From: Sarcophilus harrisii
Lineage: Eukaryota > Chordata > Mammalia > Dasyuromorphia > Dasyuridae
DNA: 64,000 nt
Reading direction: 5' to 3'
NCBI RefSeq assembly: GCF_902635505.1
Contig: NC_045430.1
Span: 26,989,564 to 27,053,563, forward strand
Position 1 is the stretch's first letter. Each line of letters opens with the position of its first letter. This document shows, piece after piece, positions 37,001 through 51,700 of the stretch. Under the pieces are notes generated by a model that made no database searches, had not been told where the DNA came from, and saw nothing but the letters and a program-made list of their open reading frames with translations. The position numbers and the translations under genes are program-made.

Positions 37001-40000
37001 TGAAATGAGAAACACGTCTCCAGACCACGGCACAACCCGCCTCAGAAATGGTGAGTTTTTCCATGGTGGCAGCTGCAGGTCTGTCCCTGCCAAACGTCAC
37101 TGTGAAGGGCTGAAAATGTTCTCTGACCCAAGTCAGACAGACGGCTGAGAACTGTTTCTGTTTTATGATCTGAGTGCAGCTGACCATTTCTCAGTGCCAC
37201 AGGGTGGATGGTCAGTATGCTTTGCTTTAAAAATTAACACAGAACCGACACAGAGAAGACACTGAACTTGATATTCACATAGAAATCGCAACTGCACACT
37301 GAACACATGACAAGAATCCACTTTTGATGCTATTTAATTAGACAACATTTTAGTAGTAAAATCTACTGTCAACAGTTTATGACACTTGTCAGGACCTGTA
37401 TCTCCTCCACTAAAGGAAAAATTAAGTGGGATGAATAATGCCAAAAAACTAAATATATATCTAAGTGGCTGCGATCATAAAACTAAAGCTACTTACCTGA
37501 TTATGTTCAACTCTTCTTTGCTTGAGGGTTACTGGAGTCTTTGCCTTGCCTTTTAATGGTTCTCTCTTCTCAAGTTTGAGCTCTAGAAATAACATCAAAA
37601 GCAATGTTAATCTTTGGCACTTAACGCTAATTCACCTTGCTGTTTCTTTCAAATCAGTCTAATTGATATTAGTTTTTAAAAATCCAACCATTTCATTCCT
37701 ATCCCTATAAATGAAAATCTAAAAGGCAGATCTGTCCAAAACGTAAGCCTTAAGTTGCCTAGTCTCATTTGATTGTGTCCTATTTATCTTTCTCAAGCAA
37801 ATAACCATTTTCTTCATATTTTTTTCATCTCCCCACCATTTTCTCTGAGACCAAACTCCTTTATAAAAGCCCTTTCAACTCTGTATTTTAAAAGTGCTCT
37901 ACAAAGCACTTTAATTGAAACAATAACTTGAAAACTTTAAAGGAAATAAACTAAAAATTGTACAATTCTGTGTACTCAAGCAATAAGTGATATTACAAAA
38001 TGACTTTAGCCTTTCCTTCAATCAACCAGCAAATGGTCATCGATGGGAGTAACACAAACTACTTATATGGTCTCTAAGGCAAACTATTGTTATCCTCTGG
38101 GGTTGTAACCCACTGAGGTTTGGGGGTAAATTGTACACAATGACAAAACCATTCACAGAACACTGTGAATATCTTGAGAAATTAATTTTAATGTATCTAT
38201 TAGCTATTATGGAGATTAAAAACAGGATGTATCTATTTGATAAACTCCTTTCCTCAAGGAGTTTGTAATCTCTATCAAGATCCTAAGTGGCTTATAACCT
38301 TCTTGGTCATACGCTCTCTTCTTAAAACTGTTAAACTAAGACAATTTCATTTTCCTAGTCATAAGCTTTGCTGCCACTGTTTAAAGAATCAGAAAACTAC
38401 AAGTTCTAATCTCTAATGGCTCAGCTTACACTATTTCTTTCTTTAGCCTCTTAATGAAACAATGAAAAATCGTACCCAGACGTCAATAACAAAATGAAAA
38501 AAACCAGGCAACTACTTGTTAAACCGTCTCCATCCCTGAAATGGATGCAGTTGGGTAAAGTCATCTTAAGCTTTCTGGATCTTAAATGTGATTGTTATGT
38601 AATGTCAAAATTAGAAATAAAATTGATTTTTACCAAGGTAATTCTACTTTTATTTTAAATTGAGGCACTACATTGTCCCTGCCCCCAATAATAGTAACTT
38701 TATTTCTGGACAAGAGCTATTTAAAGTGAGGCAGTGGAAGACAGAACAGATTTGGATGCCCTGAATTTGAATTTTGGCTTTTGTTTGGATGACAATAGCA
38801 CAACCCTTCCTGATTTGTTTTTTCATCTGTAAAATTTAAAGATTGGATTGGATTGCTTTTAACTCTGAATAGATAATCCCTCTGGGTTTCTCAAATTTTA
38901 GGTATTTAGGTCTTGTTTTTGGTTTTTGACTAGACAGGAAGTAGAACAGAAAATAGTGAACAGAAAAAAATTTTAAAGTCAAGAGTCAATATATATAAAC
39001 TGAAGTTAAATGGGCTCAAATGAATTTAATTCCTCACAAATTTTGATAACATTTAGAAAACACTTTAAAAGGAGTAATGAAGACAGTCTATACAATAGGG
39101 AAATCAAAAGTGATAATAATGTGAACACATTTTCAATTAAAAGGAAACACTACAAGATGTCAAATTTACTCCAAGGAATTGTGAAAGGGATCCATGTTGA
39201 ATAAGATACGATTTAGTGAAATTCCAAAAAAACACACACATGCTACATGGTTTTGAAGGCCACACAATATTTTTCAAGTTTTAAAACTTTATTGAATTTG
39301 TGGAGGCACTCTACATTATTACAACTTAATTGCACAGCGCTCTGCAAAGTAGCACATACAGCATTTCAGAGAAGACAAAAAATGAACAAAAAACATTCCT
39401 TACAAAATCCAGACAGATAAAAGGTAATAAAACATATTTTTAAAAATCTAAGACTGGTTGGGTTCTGGGACAGCAAATGTCCAGGCGATCATATTTAATA
39501 ATTATTGTTTTATATATAGTTTTATATATTCTTCTATATACAAATATTTTAGATTGTTCAATAAATTCTAGGCACTTTTGATGGGTCAACAATCCACTTG
39601 CTAATTACCTTATTCTACAGATAATTCTTTTGGTACATTTAAGACCAAGTTACCATTCATTTCCCATAAAACAGAAAAATAGGGGGTTCAGTTACTGAAT
39701 ACATATTTCCAAAAACAAAACATGTTAAAAAAAAATCATGCTTTTGTAGAACTAGCTACATAAACATACTTTTGGCACCACCATCATTTCACATACCAAA
39801 TATTTCAAACTTATTTTGGAAATTAATTTTAACTTTAATTACAAAGTTTTACTTATGAAAGCACAAAACAAGGTGAAGGAAAAATATCAAAAAAATAATA
39901 ATTCTGATCTTTCTAATACAAAACATAGTTGTTGAAAATACACAGTATTATTGTGGATAATTATTTATAGAAAACCTATGACTTTTTTTTTTCCTGTGAT

Positions 40001-43000
40001 AGACTTGTGACTCAGTTGTGGTACAAGAGGATAAGATAAAGGGGATAGAAGAAAAGACTGTGGGAATGGAAGGTATTTTGAGACAGCCAATTTCTGACAA
40101 TAAAAACTACTTTTTTTCCTGCATATTTAACCTTAAATTCCTATTCGAATGTGTCATTTTAACTACAGGGAAAGAATGAAGGAAAAACAAGATTGTCTGT
40201 CTGTCTGCTTTCTCCAAAGTTATACTAATGATATACAAGTTTTGCATGGTGATATTAAGCAGGTAAGACTTCTAATATGGCATAGAGACAAGCTAAGTAA
40301 AGTTTGGAGCTCTTCACTAGAAACAGGCCACTATAATTATCAAAGCATATACTAAAATGTGGAGGAGTTGTAATTTATTGTGATAGAAAACAGTGACAAC
40401 AGTGAAATTACAAATGTTTAAAAGTACTGAAATACATTGAAGATTTTGTTTCTTAGTTGTAAAAACTGGAATGTACACAACTATGAAAGGTGATAAACTT
40501 GTAATCTATAAAGAGTTTCATAATTTTATAGAAATAAAAAGTCTCAAAAGGAAAGTATTAAAGTAAATCCACCAAAGTTTGAAAGGATTTACTAGTATTG
40601 TGTAAAGCATAAACTATAAAAGTGACAACTTAGGAATGGGGTTTTTAATTTGTGCAAAGAAAAAAGGATTGGGTTGAGTTTGGCCTGTATCAGGTGGAAA
40701 TTGTTAGCCAAGACTCTAGGGCTTTTTATGCCTTATCATCCCAGGAAAGATCCCTCCTTACAATTTCATCACTGTCTCTTCCCACGCTTTTTAATAACTT
40801 TCTGTACTTCTCCTCCAAACAATGTTCCCCCACTGAGAGGAAGCGCCAGCAGCTTGTTCTTATGAGTGGGGCTGACTTTGTCATTGTTCAGCCAGAGATG
40901 CCGACGCCCCATGGTAGAAGATCCCATGGTACTGGCAGCCATCCTCACTTCATCAAAGGCAGCATCACAGAGAAATGAGGCTGCATCATATGTTTTGTTT
41001 AGAGTTCTAAGTGCCTCAGGTATCTGACTAGGATCAGAGTTGAGAATGTTTGCAACCTGACTGATATTTGTTTGTATGGCCCGAGCAACAAAAGCCGTAT
41101 GGGCTGCAATCTGCAGGGCTCCTGCTGCTGCTTCATATGTTTTACAAAAGGCAAGATCAAGCTGATTGTTGCAAGCCTGAGAGGCTGCTGGAGAAGTGAC
41201 TTCAGAAGTCAATTCTAGGATTTCAGCATCCACTTTTGGAACTGACAACACATGCAATGTCTCTTTAGCAGAAACTGGATATTTGCTCGCCACTGATGGA
41301 ATCTGCCCATCAATTTGACTCCATTCCTCATCAATTACCTTTAAAATAGAGTCATGGAGGGGGAAAGATGGTTCTATGCTGCTTAAAGTGTCATGCTGAC
41401 ATTCCTCAGGAGTTTCTATGCCTAAGGTACTGAGTGACTGAGAAATAACAGCTTTTGCAAAGGCAGAAGGAGCTACACTATGTTGAGAAGGACAAAGAAA
41501 ACCTGAATCCTGTTCCTTTGCTGATCTCTCATGTACTCTGGGAAATTTTTTAGGAGTACACATGGGTTCAGTTTCTTGAAACTGAGATGGGCCAGCCTCT
41601 TTATGTAGGTTTTCCACATTGGCAGAATTAAAGTTAGAAATCCCACCTAAATTACTTGCTCCTGCCTTTATTAACAGAGAATTTACATAATCTTTGATGG
41701 CCTGAGCTAGAGATGGAGTAATTCTTTGCGAGTTCTCTAAAGTATCTGGCTTTTCTCTATTCTGGAAGAGGACCGAGTGTGCTAGATTACATGCCCTCTC
41801 AGTAAAAGAACCAAACTCAGCCTTATTTTCACCACAAATGTTTTGTAAGTGATCTCCGAGGCTCTTGGCAGTGGGGTCTTTAAGCGCAGGAGAACATGAG
41901 GGCCTCACTGCAGCTGAGGACAATGTGGCAAATGGTTCAGGCTGGGAAGATAGTGAACTTTTCGACAAGATTATTTCCTGGCTGTACTTAGAAGAAGTGA
42001 AAATATCCTCGCCTGAAACTACTTTTTCTGCTTGTCCTATGCCAAGTAAGCTTGAGGTATTCAGAGATTCCCTGAATGGGTCTCTATTAGAACTATGTCC
42101 TCTTTTAGCTGCCTGTAATTCAGTCCAGCCCAAGGGAGGACGGGCACGAATTTCAGGAAAAGAAACTGCCTGAAAAAATCCACCAGAGGGAGAGGTTGGA
42201 AGTTCAGAAATACGGACAGACTCCCTAGTGGACTTCACTTTCTTGTGTTCTTTCTTCTTCCCTGTAGAAGCAAAAGAGGCAGGAAATTTAAGTATAGTTG
42301 GTGGATGACCTGGTTCTCTTTTTTTTTTGCCTCCTTGCTAAAATATTATGGAAAGAAAAGCTTCTATTATTATTATTATTTTTTGGTGGGGAGGAGGGGG
42401 CAAAACCACAGCTCTCTATATAGTCTAATAAATTAATTAGTATAAGAATGTGGGCTACCCAGGTCAAATTACCAATTAGGCATAAAGGGAAAATAGGAGA
42501 TATTAAATACTAATGTATTTAAACTAGATTTTAGAACATCTATCCTATTTCTATCACTAAAAAAAATCTGAGTAACTTTCTATTCATATAACCTGTCAGA
42601 TTCATTGACAAGTACATAATAATCAGAATAGAATAATCTTAGATTCAAGTTGAAGTGGTCAAAAAGAAGAACATTACTTGTCACATTACTTTATTAAGAA
42701 CAATGGGGGCAAAAATTTTGCTTTTGGGCTACCCTGAAATAATTTTATCTGGTTGTACTACTCTACCCAAATCCCAAACAAAAGTTACATGCTCTTTCAC
42801 AATTTTAAAGTTTACCTTCTTCATTGTCACTGTATCTATCGGAGTCATCATTTCCATTCTGTTTAGCATTTTCTGCTGATGAAGACACTGCTGGCAGAGG
42901 TGTGGAAGATCTGGATTCTAGAACATGTTCTCTTAATTTTAGCAATTTTTTCTCATATAGTTTCCTGGTAGTTCCTACATTGAAACAAAACTTGTTTAGT

Positions 43001-46000
43001 AACTGTTGTCATGCGGTCCTTTATTTCATCATTATTTTTGCTTGTTTTTCACACTTCTTTTCCTACTAGTATTTAGTTTCTATTAAAAGTAAACCTGATA
43101 AACATGCTGTGTAAATCAAAAGCATAGCACATGGAAACTAACCCTATTTAGATATCTTTTTTCTTTTGACCCTATATCAAATCTTTCTCAACATGTTTAC
43201 GACTCCCAAGTTATTTTCCTGTCTTCAATTTCTATTATTGTAATTCCTCTTATGTAAAACTCCCTGAAATTCAACCAATTCTGCCTGTTTTTTTTGATAA
43301 ATGTACTTGTAATAAAAATCACAAAACTTAACATTTAATTTTTTGACACACTGGTTTATATGTTCAATTATGTCATAACTTCTTAGGCTGTTAATCATTA
43401 AGCATTTTGTATTGAGAATGGGTATGTACAGTTGTATATAAACTGTACCCATGCTAATTTTCTTAACTTTTGTAGTTAACACATATATCAAATTTAAATA
43501 TGCAAGATAATTTAATTTCATTATTAAAAATAAAGTCTTGAATTTTCTTTAAAAAAAGTTTATAGGTTTCTTCAAAGTCCCAAAAACATAGTCACAAAAA
43601 ATGGTTAGGAATTCCTGGTTTAAACTTTACACCTAGGGGCAGCTAGTTGGTGCAGTGGATACAGCACCAGTCCTGAAATCAGGAAGACCTGAGTTCAAAT
43701 CTGGCCTCAGACACTTAACTTCCTAGTTGTGCTGTGTGATCCTGGGCAAGTTGTTTAACCCCAATTGCCTCAGCAAAAACAAAAAAACCAAACTTCACAC
43801 CTATCAGATTAGTAAAATAAGTGAAAAGGGGCTTTGAGAAAATGACTTGATTTGGCACATTAATGCACTGTTGGTGGAACTGTAAACTGGCCCAGGCATT
43901 CTGAAAAACTGCATATACCATTTGACTCAATACTACTACTACTACTGCATTTAAAATTAAAAGAGAATATAAACAGAGAAAAAGGGCCCACATCTACAAA
44001 AATAATTATAACAGCTTTGTTTTGTGAGGGTCAAGACCTGGAAATAGAAGGGGTGACCATTAATTGGGAAATGGCTGGCCAAGGTAAGATACATGAATGA
44101 GAAAGAATATTGTGCTGTTACCAAATAAGATGGTGGTGAGGGAAAAACCATAATCAGGAGAATGATTTACAACACAACTCTGAAAGACTCAAAAACTTTG
44201 AACTTAAGAACCAATCACAATTCCAGATGACTCATGGAGTCATCCATGAGATGCTCATGGATCCAAGAGAGCTGATGGATTCAGAGTGCAGAATGCCACA
44301 AACTGGGAGAGAACCTAGCCAAGTTAAGAATTTAATTTTGCTTGACTCTACCTGTTTGTAAAAGGACTTTTGTTTTTCTTACTTTCTCAGGAAATAGAAA
44401 ATGGAAGTATGGAGAGAAGATAGATTTTTGGGAAAATAAATGTTAACTATGTGCCACTGGAATAAAATTGTTGCCCAGTATATAGTATAACTACTATTTC
44501 TCTCAAGTCATTTACACCAAAATGAAGCAAAATAAAACTTACAACTAACCTTATTTTAATTATGTAATGGGCACGTATTTTTAAAAATCAGATGTTGTTA
44601 GATGCTAGATACAGGAACAAAAGTGAAATAGTCCCTTCTCTCAAGGTTTCATTCTATTGAAGGAAAAGGATGTATACATACCTGATAAGAACACATGTAC
44701 AGTAGATATTAAGGAAAGGAAGGGGTGGTCTGGAAAGGCCACATATAAGAGGGGATCCTCTAACATAGGTAAGAGGTAGGATAAAACTGCAGGGCCAGCC
44801 TATGGGCCCAAAAATAGGAATCCAAGAAATCAAATGCTATGGAGGTCAAGCTAGCTGGAAGGTAGTATGTAAAGGGTAACATGCAATGAATCTGAAAAGG
44901 TAGACGAGAGTCAGGTAGTATGTAAAGGGTAACATGCAATGAATCTGAAAAGGTAGACGAGAGTCAAACTATGAAGGACTTTATTTGATCCTCAAGGTAA
45001 TAGAGTAGTTACTAAAATTTTACAACTAGCAGAGTACAAGGGACTAACACTAAGCATTAATGATTGGGTGAAAATAACTCTAGTATGCTTAAATATACCA
45101 AAAAGGAAGAAAAAGTACCATGGTACACAAAGCATTATAAAAAGTCATTCTGACAATGAACTGTTCCTGTCTATGGCTTTGCAAGTGATTGCCATAGACT
45201 ATGGCAGCCTTAGAAAACAATCACTCCTGTGACTTCCCCCTCCCACCAGCACATTATCAATAGAAATAAGGTGATTCTGTAATTATGAATATCTTCTTTC
45301 AATTTGTAATGGAGGAACAGAATTATGTCATGGCCTAATAAATTAGATGGAGTCCCAACTTTCTAGTCAATTTTAGCTTAATGCACTAAATCCTGGCATG
45401 TATGGTATACTAACCTTAGAAAAAAATTACTCAATACTTGAAAGCCTACAAAGTGCTTTCTTCACAAAATCCCATAAGGGAAACAGTGCAATACCATTAA
45501 CCCAGTTTTGCAGATAAAGAAATTGAAGGTTGGTATCCTGAAATGATTTCAGCAAATAAAATAATAAATTTGTCACTTGATCCTCGTAAGAATGCTGTGA
45601 GGTAGTTTCTATTAGTATGTCTGTTATAGATGCAAAAACTGAGCCCGAGAGAGGTTAAGTGACTTTCCCAAAATCATAAACCTATTGTCTGAGACAGAAT
45701 TTGAATTTGTCACCTCTATATAATGCAATACTCTTTACGCTGCTCCACCACTGAGGGAGACCTTGCTTTATTGCTCCCCCATATTTTATATTCATTTTCT
45801 ATACACTTATATGTATACATAACATGTCCCCAACTGAAAATAGGCTCCTAAAAGTTGAGAAAGTCATAATCGGTCTTTGGGTTTATAAAATAAATGGTTT
45901 TCCCAGAATCCTAGACAGTTAGTAGATGGGTTGAACCCTTGTTTCTACCATTTTAGTGTCAAGGCTTTTTCTCACTAACCTATGTGAGATACATGGTGAG

Positions 46001-48701
46001 GGCACTGGACTAAAATAAAATAAAGGGGCCTTGGATTCTAGTCCAGGTGTTGTAACTACTCCTGTGTGACCATATTTTAGTCCTTCAGTCTCAGATTCCT
46101 TTTCCATTGATAGATGCATAAGGACATATTTACCCTGTGTGTTTCAAAGACGTCAGACATGAAGTTCAATACTGAAAAGTATCCTTGTTAATAGCACACA
46201 TCTAGTGCCTCAAAATCCACAAAATACTTTCTTCCCAATATCCCTAAGAGGTAAATTGCCTAATGTCATTATCCTGATTTTATAGAGGAAACAACTGAGG
46301 CATAGAGAATTAATTCTCTGGCACACAGTTAAAATTATTTGGCAGAGTCAAGACTAGCGTGGCTCCTGACTTTAAATCTAGGTATCACACAGAAAAGCAC
46401 TTCAGAAAACATAAAGCACTATAGAAATTACTATTTCTCCACTAAAATCTAATGGGTCTTATCAATTTAAAAAAAGCTTCAATTCCAAGTTCAGAACTGA
46501 TGACAGACTGTTTTTTTTTTGTGGTTGTTGTCTGTTTCCTGAAGTCCAGCCAAACTAGTCTTATCACATTTAGATAGCAAATGATTTGGGAGACTAGGGG
46601 ACAGTTGGCATACAATTCTAAGTTATCTGAGGCAATCTGTATTGCTAGAAGTACCCATAGTTAATAAAGATTTTAGGTAGAACATTAAAGTGTTTAAAAA
46701 AAAAGTGTGTGTGTGTGTGTGTGTGTAGCATTTAGCATAGAGCTTTATAGACAGAAAGTTTCCTAATAAATATTTTTGAATACCTGATTTACATATATTA
46801 ATATGCATATTAAATATAGTGAGAGATAAAAGTATCTCTCACTAGAATATAAACATGAAGACGGATATGATTTTGGCTTTCTGTTGTATTTCCAACATAT
46901 TGTACATTACTTCAAGCACACATGTTAAATGATTGCTAAATCCCAGTTGATGTAAGGAGATCAGATAGTAAGTACTGTCTACTTTTGACTCAAATGAAAA
47001 CTCAAGGCAACAATTTGGTACAGTCAGAAAATGAAAAGAATTTAGATTAACCTACCCACAATAGGGCCAGGATTTACTCCATATTTCACCAGTTGACACA
47101 ACAGCTCTTCATTTGAGAGTTCAGTTACATCAAGATCATCTTTCTCCTCTGATCTGGGTTTGTCAGTTTTCTTTGTGGCTTTCTGTAAAAACAGCATATT
47201 CTTTATAAATATCTATAATTCTTTTCCACATAAATTAATAAAATATCCATTTATTTTCCTAGCACACTCTATACACAATTACATTGGAAGTAAAAATGAG
47301 TTTATACAGTAATCTATTCTTAGAATATATTTTAACATTTTAATGACTTTTTTTTAAAAGGAAAAGTATAAGAATTTAATGAACTAAGTCCCGAGTCTAC
47401 AAGCTTAATAGCTGAGTGTATATACTAAATTTTTAAAAAATCTTAGTCGAAATGGTCAATTAGTCTTGTGGATTGGAAAAGACCAGTTTCCATCCCAATC
47501 ATAAAGAGGAGAAATGCCTTCAAATTAAAGAACACAACTGTCTTCATTTCAAATACTACCAAGGTTATGCTTATGCTTAAGATTCTACAAGTGAGGCTTC
47601 TGCAAAAATAAAAACAGAATTACCAAAAGAACAGGATGGTTTTCCAAGAGGCAGAGGAACTAGAAACCACACTTCCAACATTGGTTAGATAGTAGAACAA
47701 GTATGGGAGTTTCAGGGGGGAAAAAAGCCATACAAACCACATAAATGCGACTGGATCACAACAAAATGTGTACAGTCCTCAAAAACATGGGAATATCCAT
47801 TCATCTTTCTTGTCTTCTGAGGAACCTATATGTGGGCCAAGAAGCAAATCAGAACCAAACATGGAACAACTGATTGGTTTAAGATGGGAAAAGAAGTACA
47901 AGACTGTATATTTTTTCCACCTTACATGCAAGAGTATATCTTGGGAAACTTCAGGCTCAATGAATGAAAAGCCAGAATCAAAGCTGCCAGGAAAAATATC
48001 AATAATTTCAGATGCCACTTTCATGGCAAGAAGTGAAATTAAGAAGCCTCTTAATGAGAGTGAAAGAAGAGTATGTAAAAGCTGGATTGAGGCTTACCAT
48101 CCCAAAAAACTAAGATCTTGGCAACTGGTCTCATTACTTCCTGGCAAAGAGAGGGACAAGAAAAGGAAGCAGTGTCAGAGTTTTTATTCTCAGGCTCAAA
48201 TTAAGACATTTGCACCTTAGAAGGAAAGGTATGGCAAATATGGATAACATACAGCAAAGAGACTTTACCTTGCTGACATAGTCAAAGTTGTGGTTTTCCA
48301 GTAGCAATGTATGGCTATGAAAGTTGGACTAAACAGAATTAGCCTGAGTGCCACAAAATTGATGTGTTCTTTTCAAAGAAGGCTCCCCTCTTTACCTTTG
48401 GAATGTTATATGCCTTTATTTCAATAATGCTAAAACAGTTCTCAAATTTCTCTTGAGAAACTATATTTCTCTTATTTTTCAGATTTGATGGAAAATCTAA
48501 CTGAAGATTTTATGATCAGATGTCATTATTAAACAAATGATTAATCATCTTGAAATATCTAGGTCGTATAGGAGATTGAAAGGGATGGACTAGGAATTGA
48601 GATAGATCTGAGTTAAAACAACTAATCTCGCAGCAAGTTTTCTCATTTGTAAAATTGAAATAGTACTTACCTCACTAATACATATAAAGTGCTTTGCAAA
48701 A

Positions 48702-48734
<33 letters not shown>

Positions 48735-51700
48735 ACTAAATATTTGACCTGTTAGTATAAGGCAACAAGAAGGACAGTGAATAGTGCACTAAAGTTCAAA
48801 TCCTAGTTCATATAGGTAACTAGTACGTGATTTAGAGAAAATCACTTAATCTTTGTGCCTCAGTTTCCTTTATATATAAAGGAATGACTCAATGGGTTTT
48901 TAAAAAATCTTGTCTAGCTTTGTATCTTTGATCCTACATATTCATCTCATTCACCAGACTTCAAATTAACTTCTAAGTAAAAGGCAAATTTGAATGAAAG
49001 AAAATATTCAAAGGACTGTGAAGACTTGGAATTTATTTTGCTTGCCTTTACATATTTCTTACAAGTGTTTTACTCTCCCCACCACAGTGGAAGAGAAGAG
49101 GGAAAGAAATTTAATTGCTTGCTTACTGAAATTTTTAAAAACCTACAAAAACGCTGAATATTAGTACTATTATTTGAGTATAAACTCTTAAAAGTGATTC
49201 GAAGAGGATGACCTATCATTTTTTTTTTAACTGAGGCAATTGGGGTTAAGTGACTTGCCCAGGGTCACACAGCTAGGAAGTGTTAAGTATCTGAGGTCAC
49301 ATTTAAACTCAGGTCCTCCTTGACTTCAGGGCTGGTGCTCTATCTACTGCACCACCTAGCTGCCCCTGTCATTTATTTTTAAAAGTCTCATTTCACACCT
49401 TAAAATTTAGACTCCTCTCATTTTCAAATTTAATAAAAAGGTGAGTCTTTAAAAAATAAAAAGTTGTATTGGTAAAACACTGTAATCTGTAGTGTTAAAT
49501 ATTTTTTCTAAAAAGTCACATTTATATATTTATAGCTTTAAGCATTAAGATCACTCACTTAAAGATGTTAGGGACACCTAAGGACATCCAGTCTAATACT
49601 CTGATCTTTTACAGATAAGGAAACAGAAAAACGCAGTGAAGTTCAATGATTTGCCCAAGGTCACAAAAGTCAGTTTATGACAGTTGTGATTTAAACCCAG
49701 TCCTCTAAAGCCAAATATCTTTCAAGAATATACCAAGTCAATTCTTTTGCCTGGGTCCACACATTTAAAAAAAAAAAAAAAAACCATCAGAAAGCTTATT
49801 TGAATTTTACCACTAAACTTCACTCATCTTATAGTCATTCCTCCAATATCAACCACAATATTGGGAATTAGGAAACGTCAAGTATAAACATAAGATACAA
49901 AAAAAGAAAATGATGAAAGAGAACCTTTCAAAGACTTATAAAAACTGGTAGAGTGAAAGGAGTAGAACCAGGGAAACAATTTATACAGAGTAGAAGATAT
50001 AAGCTAGTATAGTGACCAGTGATGAAGCTCCAAAAATTTCTGGATATGGCCAATGTGAAATTTGTTTTGTTCACTGTGTATGTGTCACATAGGAATTTTG
50101 CTTCTTTTTCTCTTTTTTCCAAGGGGAGGGGAGGGAGGAAGAGGAGTGAAAAGAAAATACTTGTTAATTAAAAAAGAATTAGTTTTTTTTTTTTTCTAAG
50201 TGATCTATGTATCTTACTAATTAATTAGATTTCTGTCAACCTCTTTGGACCTTAAGTTTCCTCATTTATAAATTAAAGGCTTTGGTGACCTTTAAGGTCA
50301 TTTCCAGCTCTAAATATATAATCTTATTATTAATCTCAGGCCTTCACTCTAAACCCATTTATTCTTATTTTAAATACAAATAAAGGATACTCAGCTGACA
50401 AAACAATTCACTTTTACATAGTACTTCATAATTTACAAAGTGTTTTCTTCACTATCTCCATTTATAATTAAAGAAATTGGGACAGAACTTATAGATTTGC
50501 CCCAAATCACATTAACAGGGACAACACCAGAGTGTTATTAACTCCAAGTTTAATGCCCTTTCCATTCATTATACCATTCATTTCGACAAATCATAAACAG
50601 GCAAAATTATATTCAAAATAGAAACACTGTTACCAAAAATATTCATTTGTTTAGAGTTGTAAAATAGCTCATTTTCTGATGCTGTTATATAAATGAGGTA
50701 TCATACTAGGTTTCAGCATTTCTAATTTACTTTAATAATGGATATCACCACAACTAAGCAACTGTTATTAGAAGACAATAGTTAACTTTCTATTAAACTA
50801 ATAGAAGGGAACGGTAGAAATAAAAGATATGCTTATTCACTTCATAATGTAAAAATCTGTAGAACAAAAGATCAGAAGAAAAAAAAAAAAACTGGGAAAA
50901 GTTACCATCAAAGTAATATATAAAAACTTGATATCTAAAATACAGAAGCAAATTGAAAATTTACAAAGTCTACTACCAGTCCTCAATTACTAAATGATCA
51001 AGGGAGTTTATTATATGTTATATATAATTGTATATACACAATGTAAAATATAGTGTATATATATATACACACTATATATATAAACACATAATATTAATAA
51101 TCACTTGGGGAAAAAAACAATCAAATAATCAAAAAGTAGCATATTATGCATTGAGAGGCCAACTCACATTCAACTGGTAAGACTTTATTTAGTTTTTAAA
51201 CAAGGACCTTTACTGAATGCTGATGGAATTATAAACAGATCTCTCTCATAGAAATTTGGCAGCAGCACAAACACACACCTCTTTAATCCAATTAATTTCA
51301 TTGTTGAGACTATACCCTGAAAGTATTATATAAATTATACTAATTTGAAGGGAGAAACCTACAATACAAATAAAAGCAATGTGCATGAACATAAAATACC
51401 AAAAGTTTTATAAAATAACAAATAATTAATAATAATAAAACAATTAAGATTTACTGGGAGTGACTAGAGTGTACTGATGTTTTCTAATGTTAAAACTTAC
51501 TGCTTTTCAAAAAAATGGCCCTGTAGTGTCTACTCCAAGAAGAAAAAGGAGTTACACAGATTGAGAAAATGTGCCAGTAGAGGGAGTATCCATGATTCAC
51601 GAAAGTGATGTTTGTATCAAATACCCCAAAATTAGCTGGAAAGCTTCAGGAGGGATGTTCAGCATGTTTTATCTCAACTTTTCATCTCCAACTTCTGGCA

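Noticed and set aside
47768-48220. 150-codon plus-strand frame as a possible gene
   Set aside because: The DNA follows the RTE/BovB reverse-transcriptase region in order, inside an intron; it is a LINE relic.
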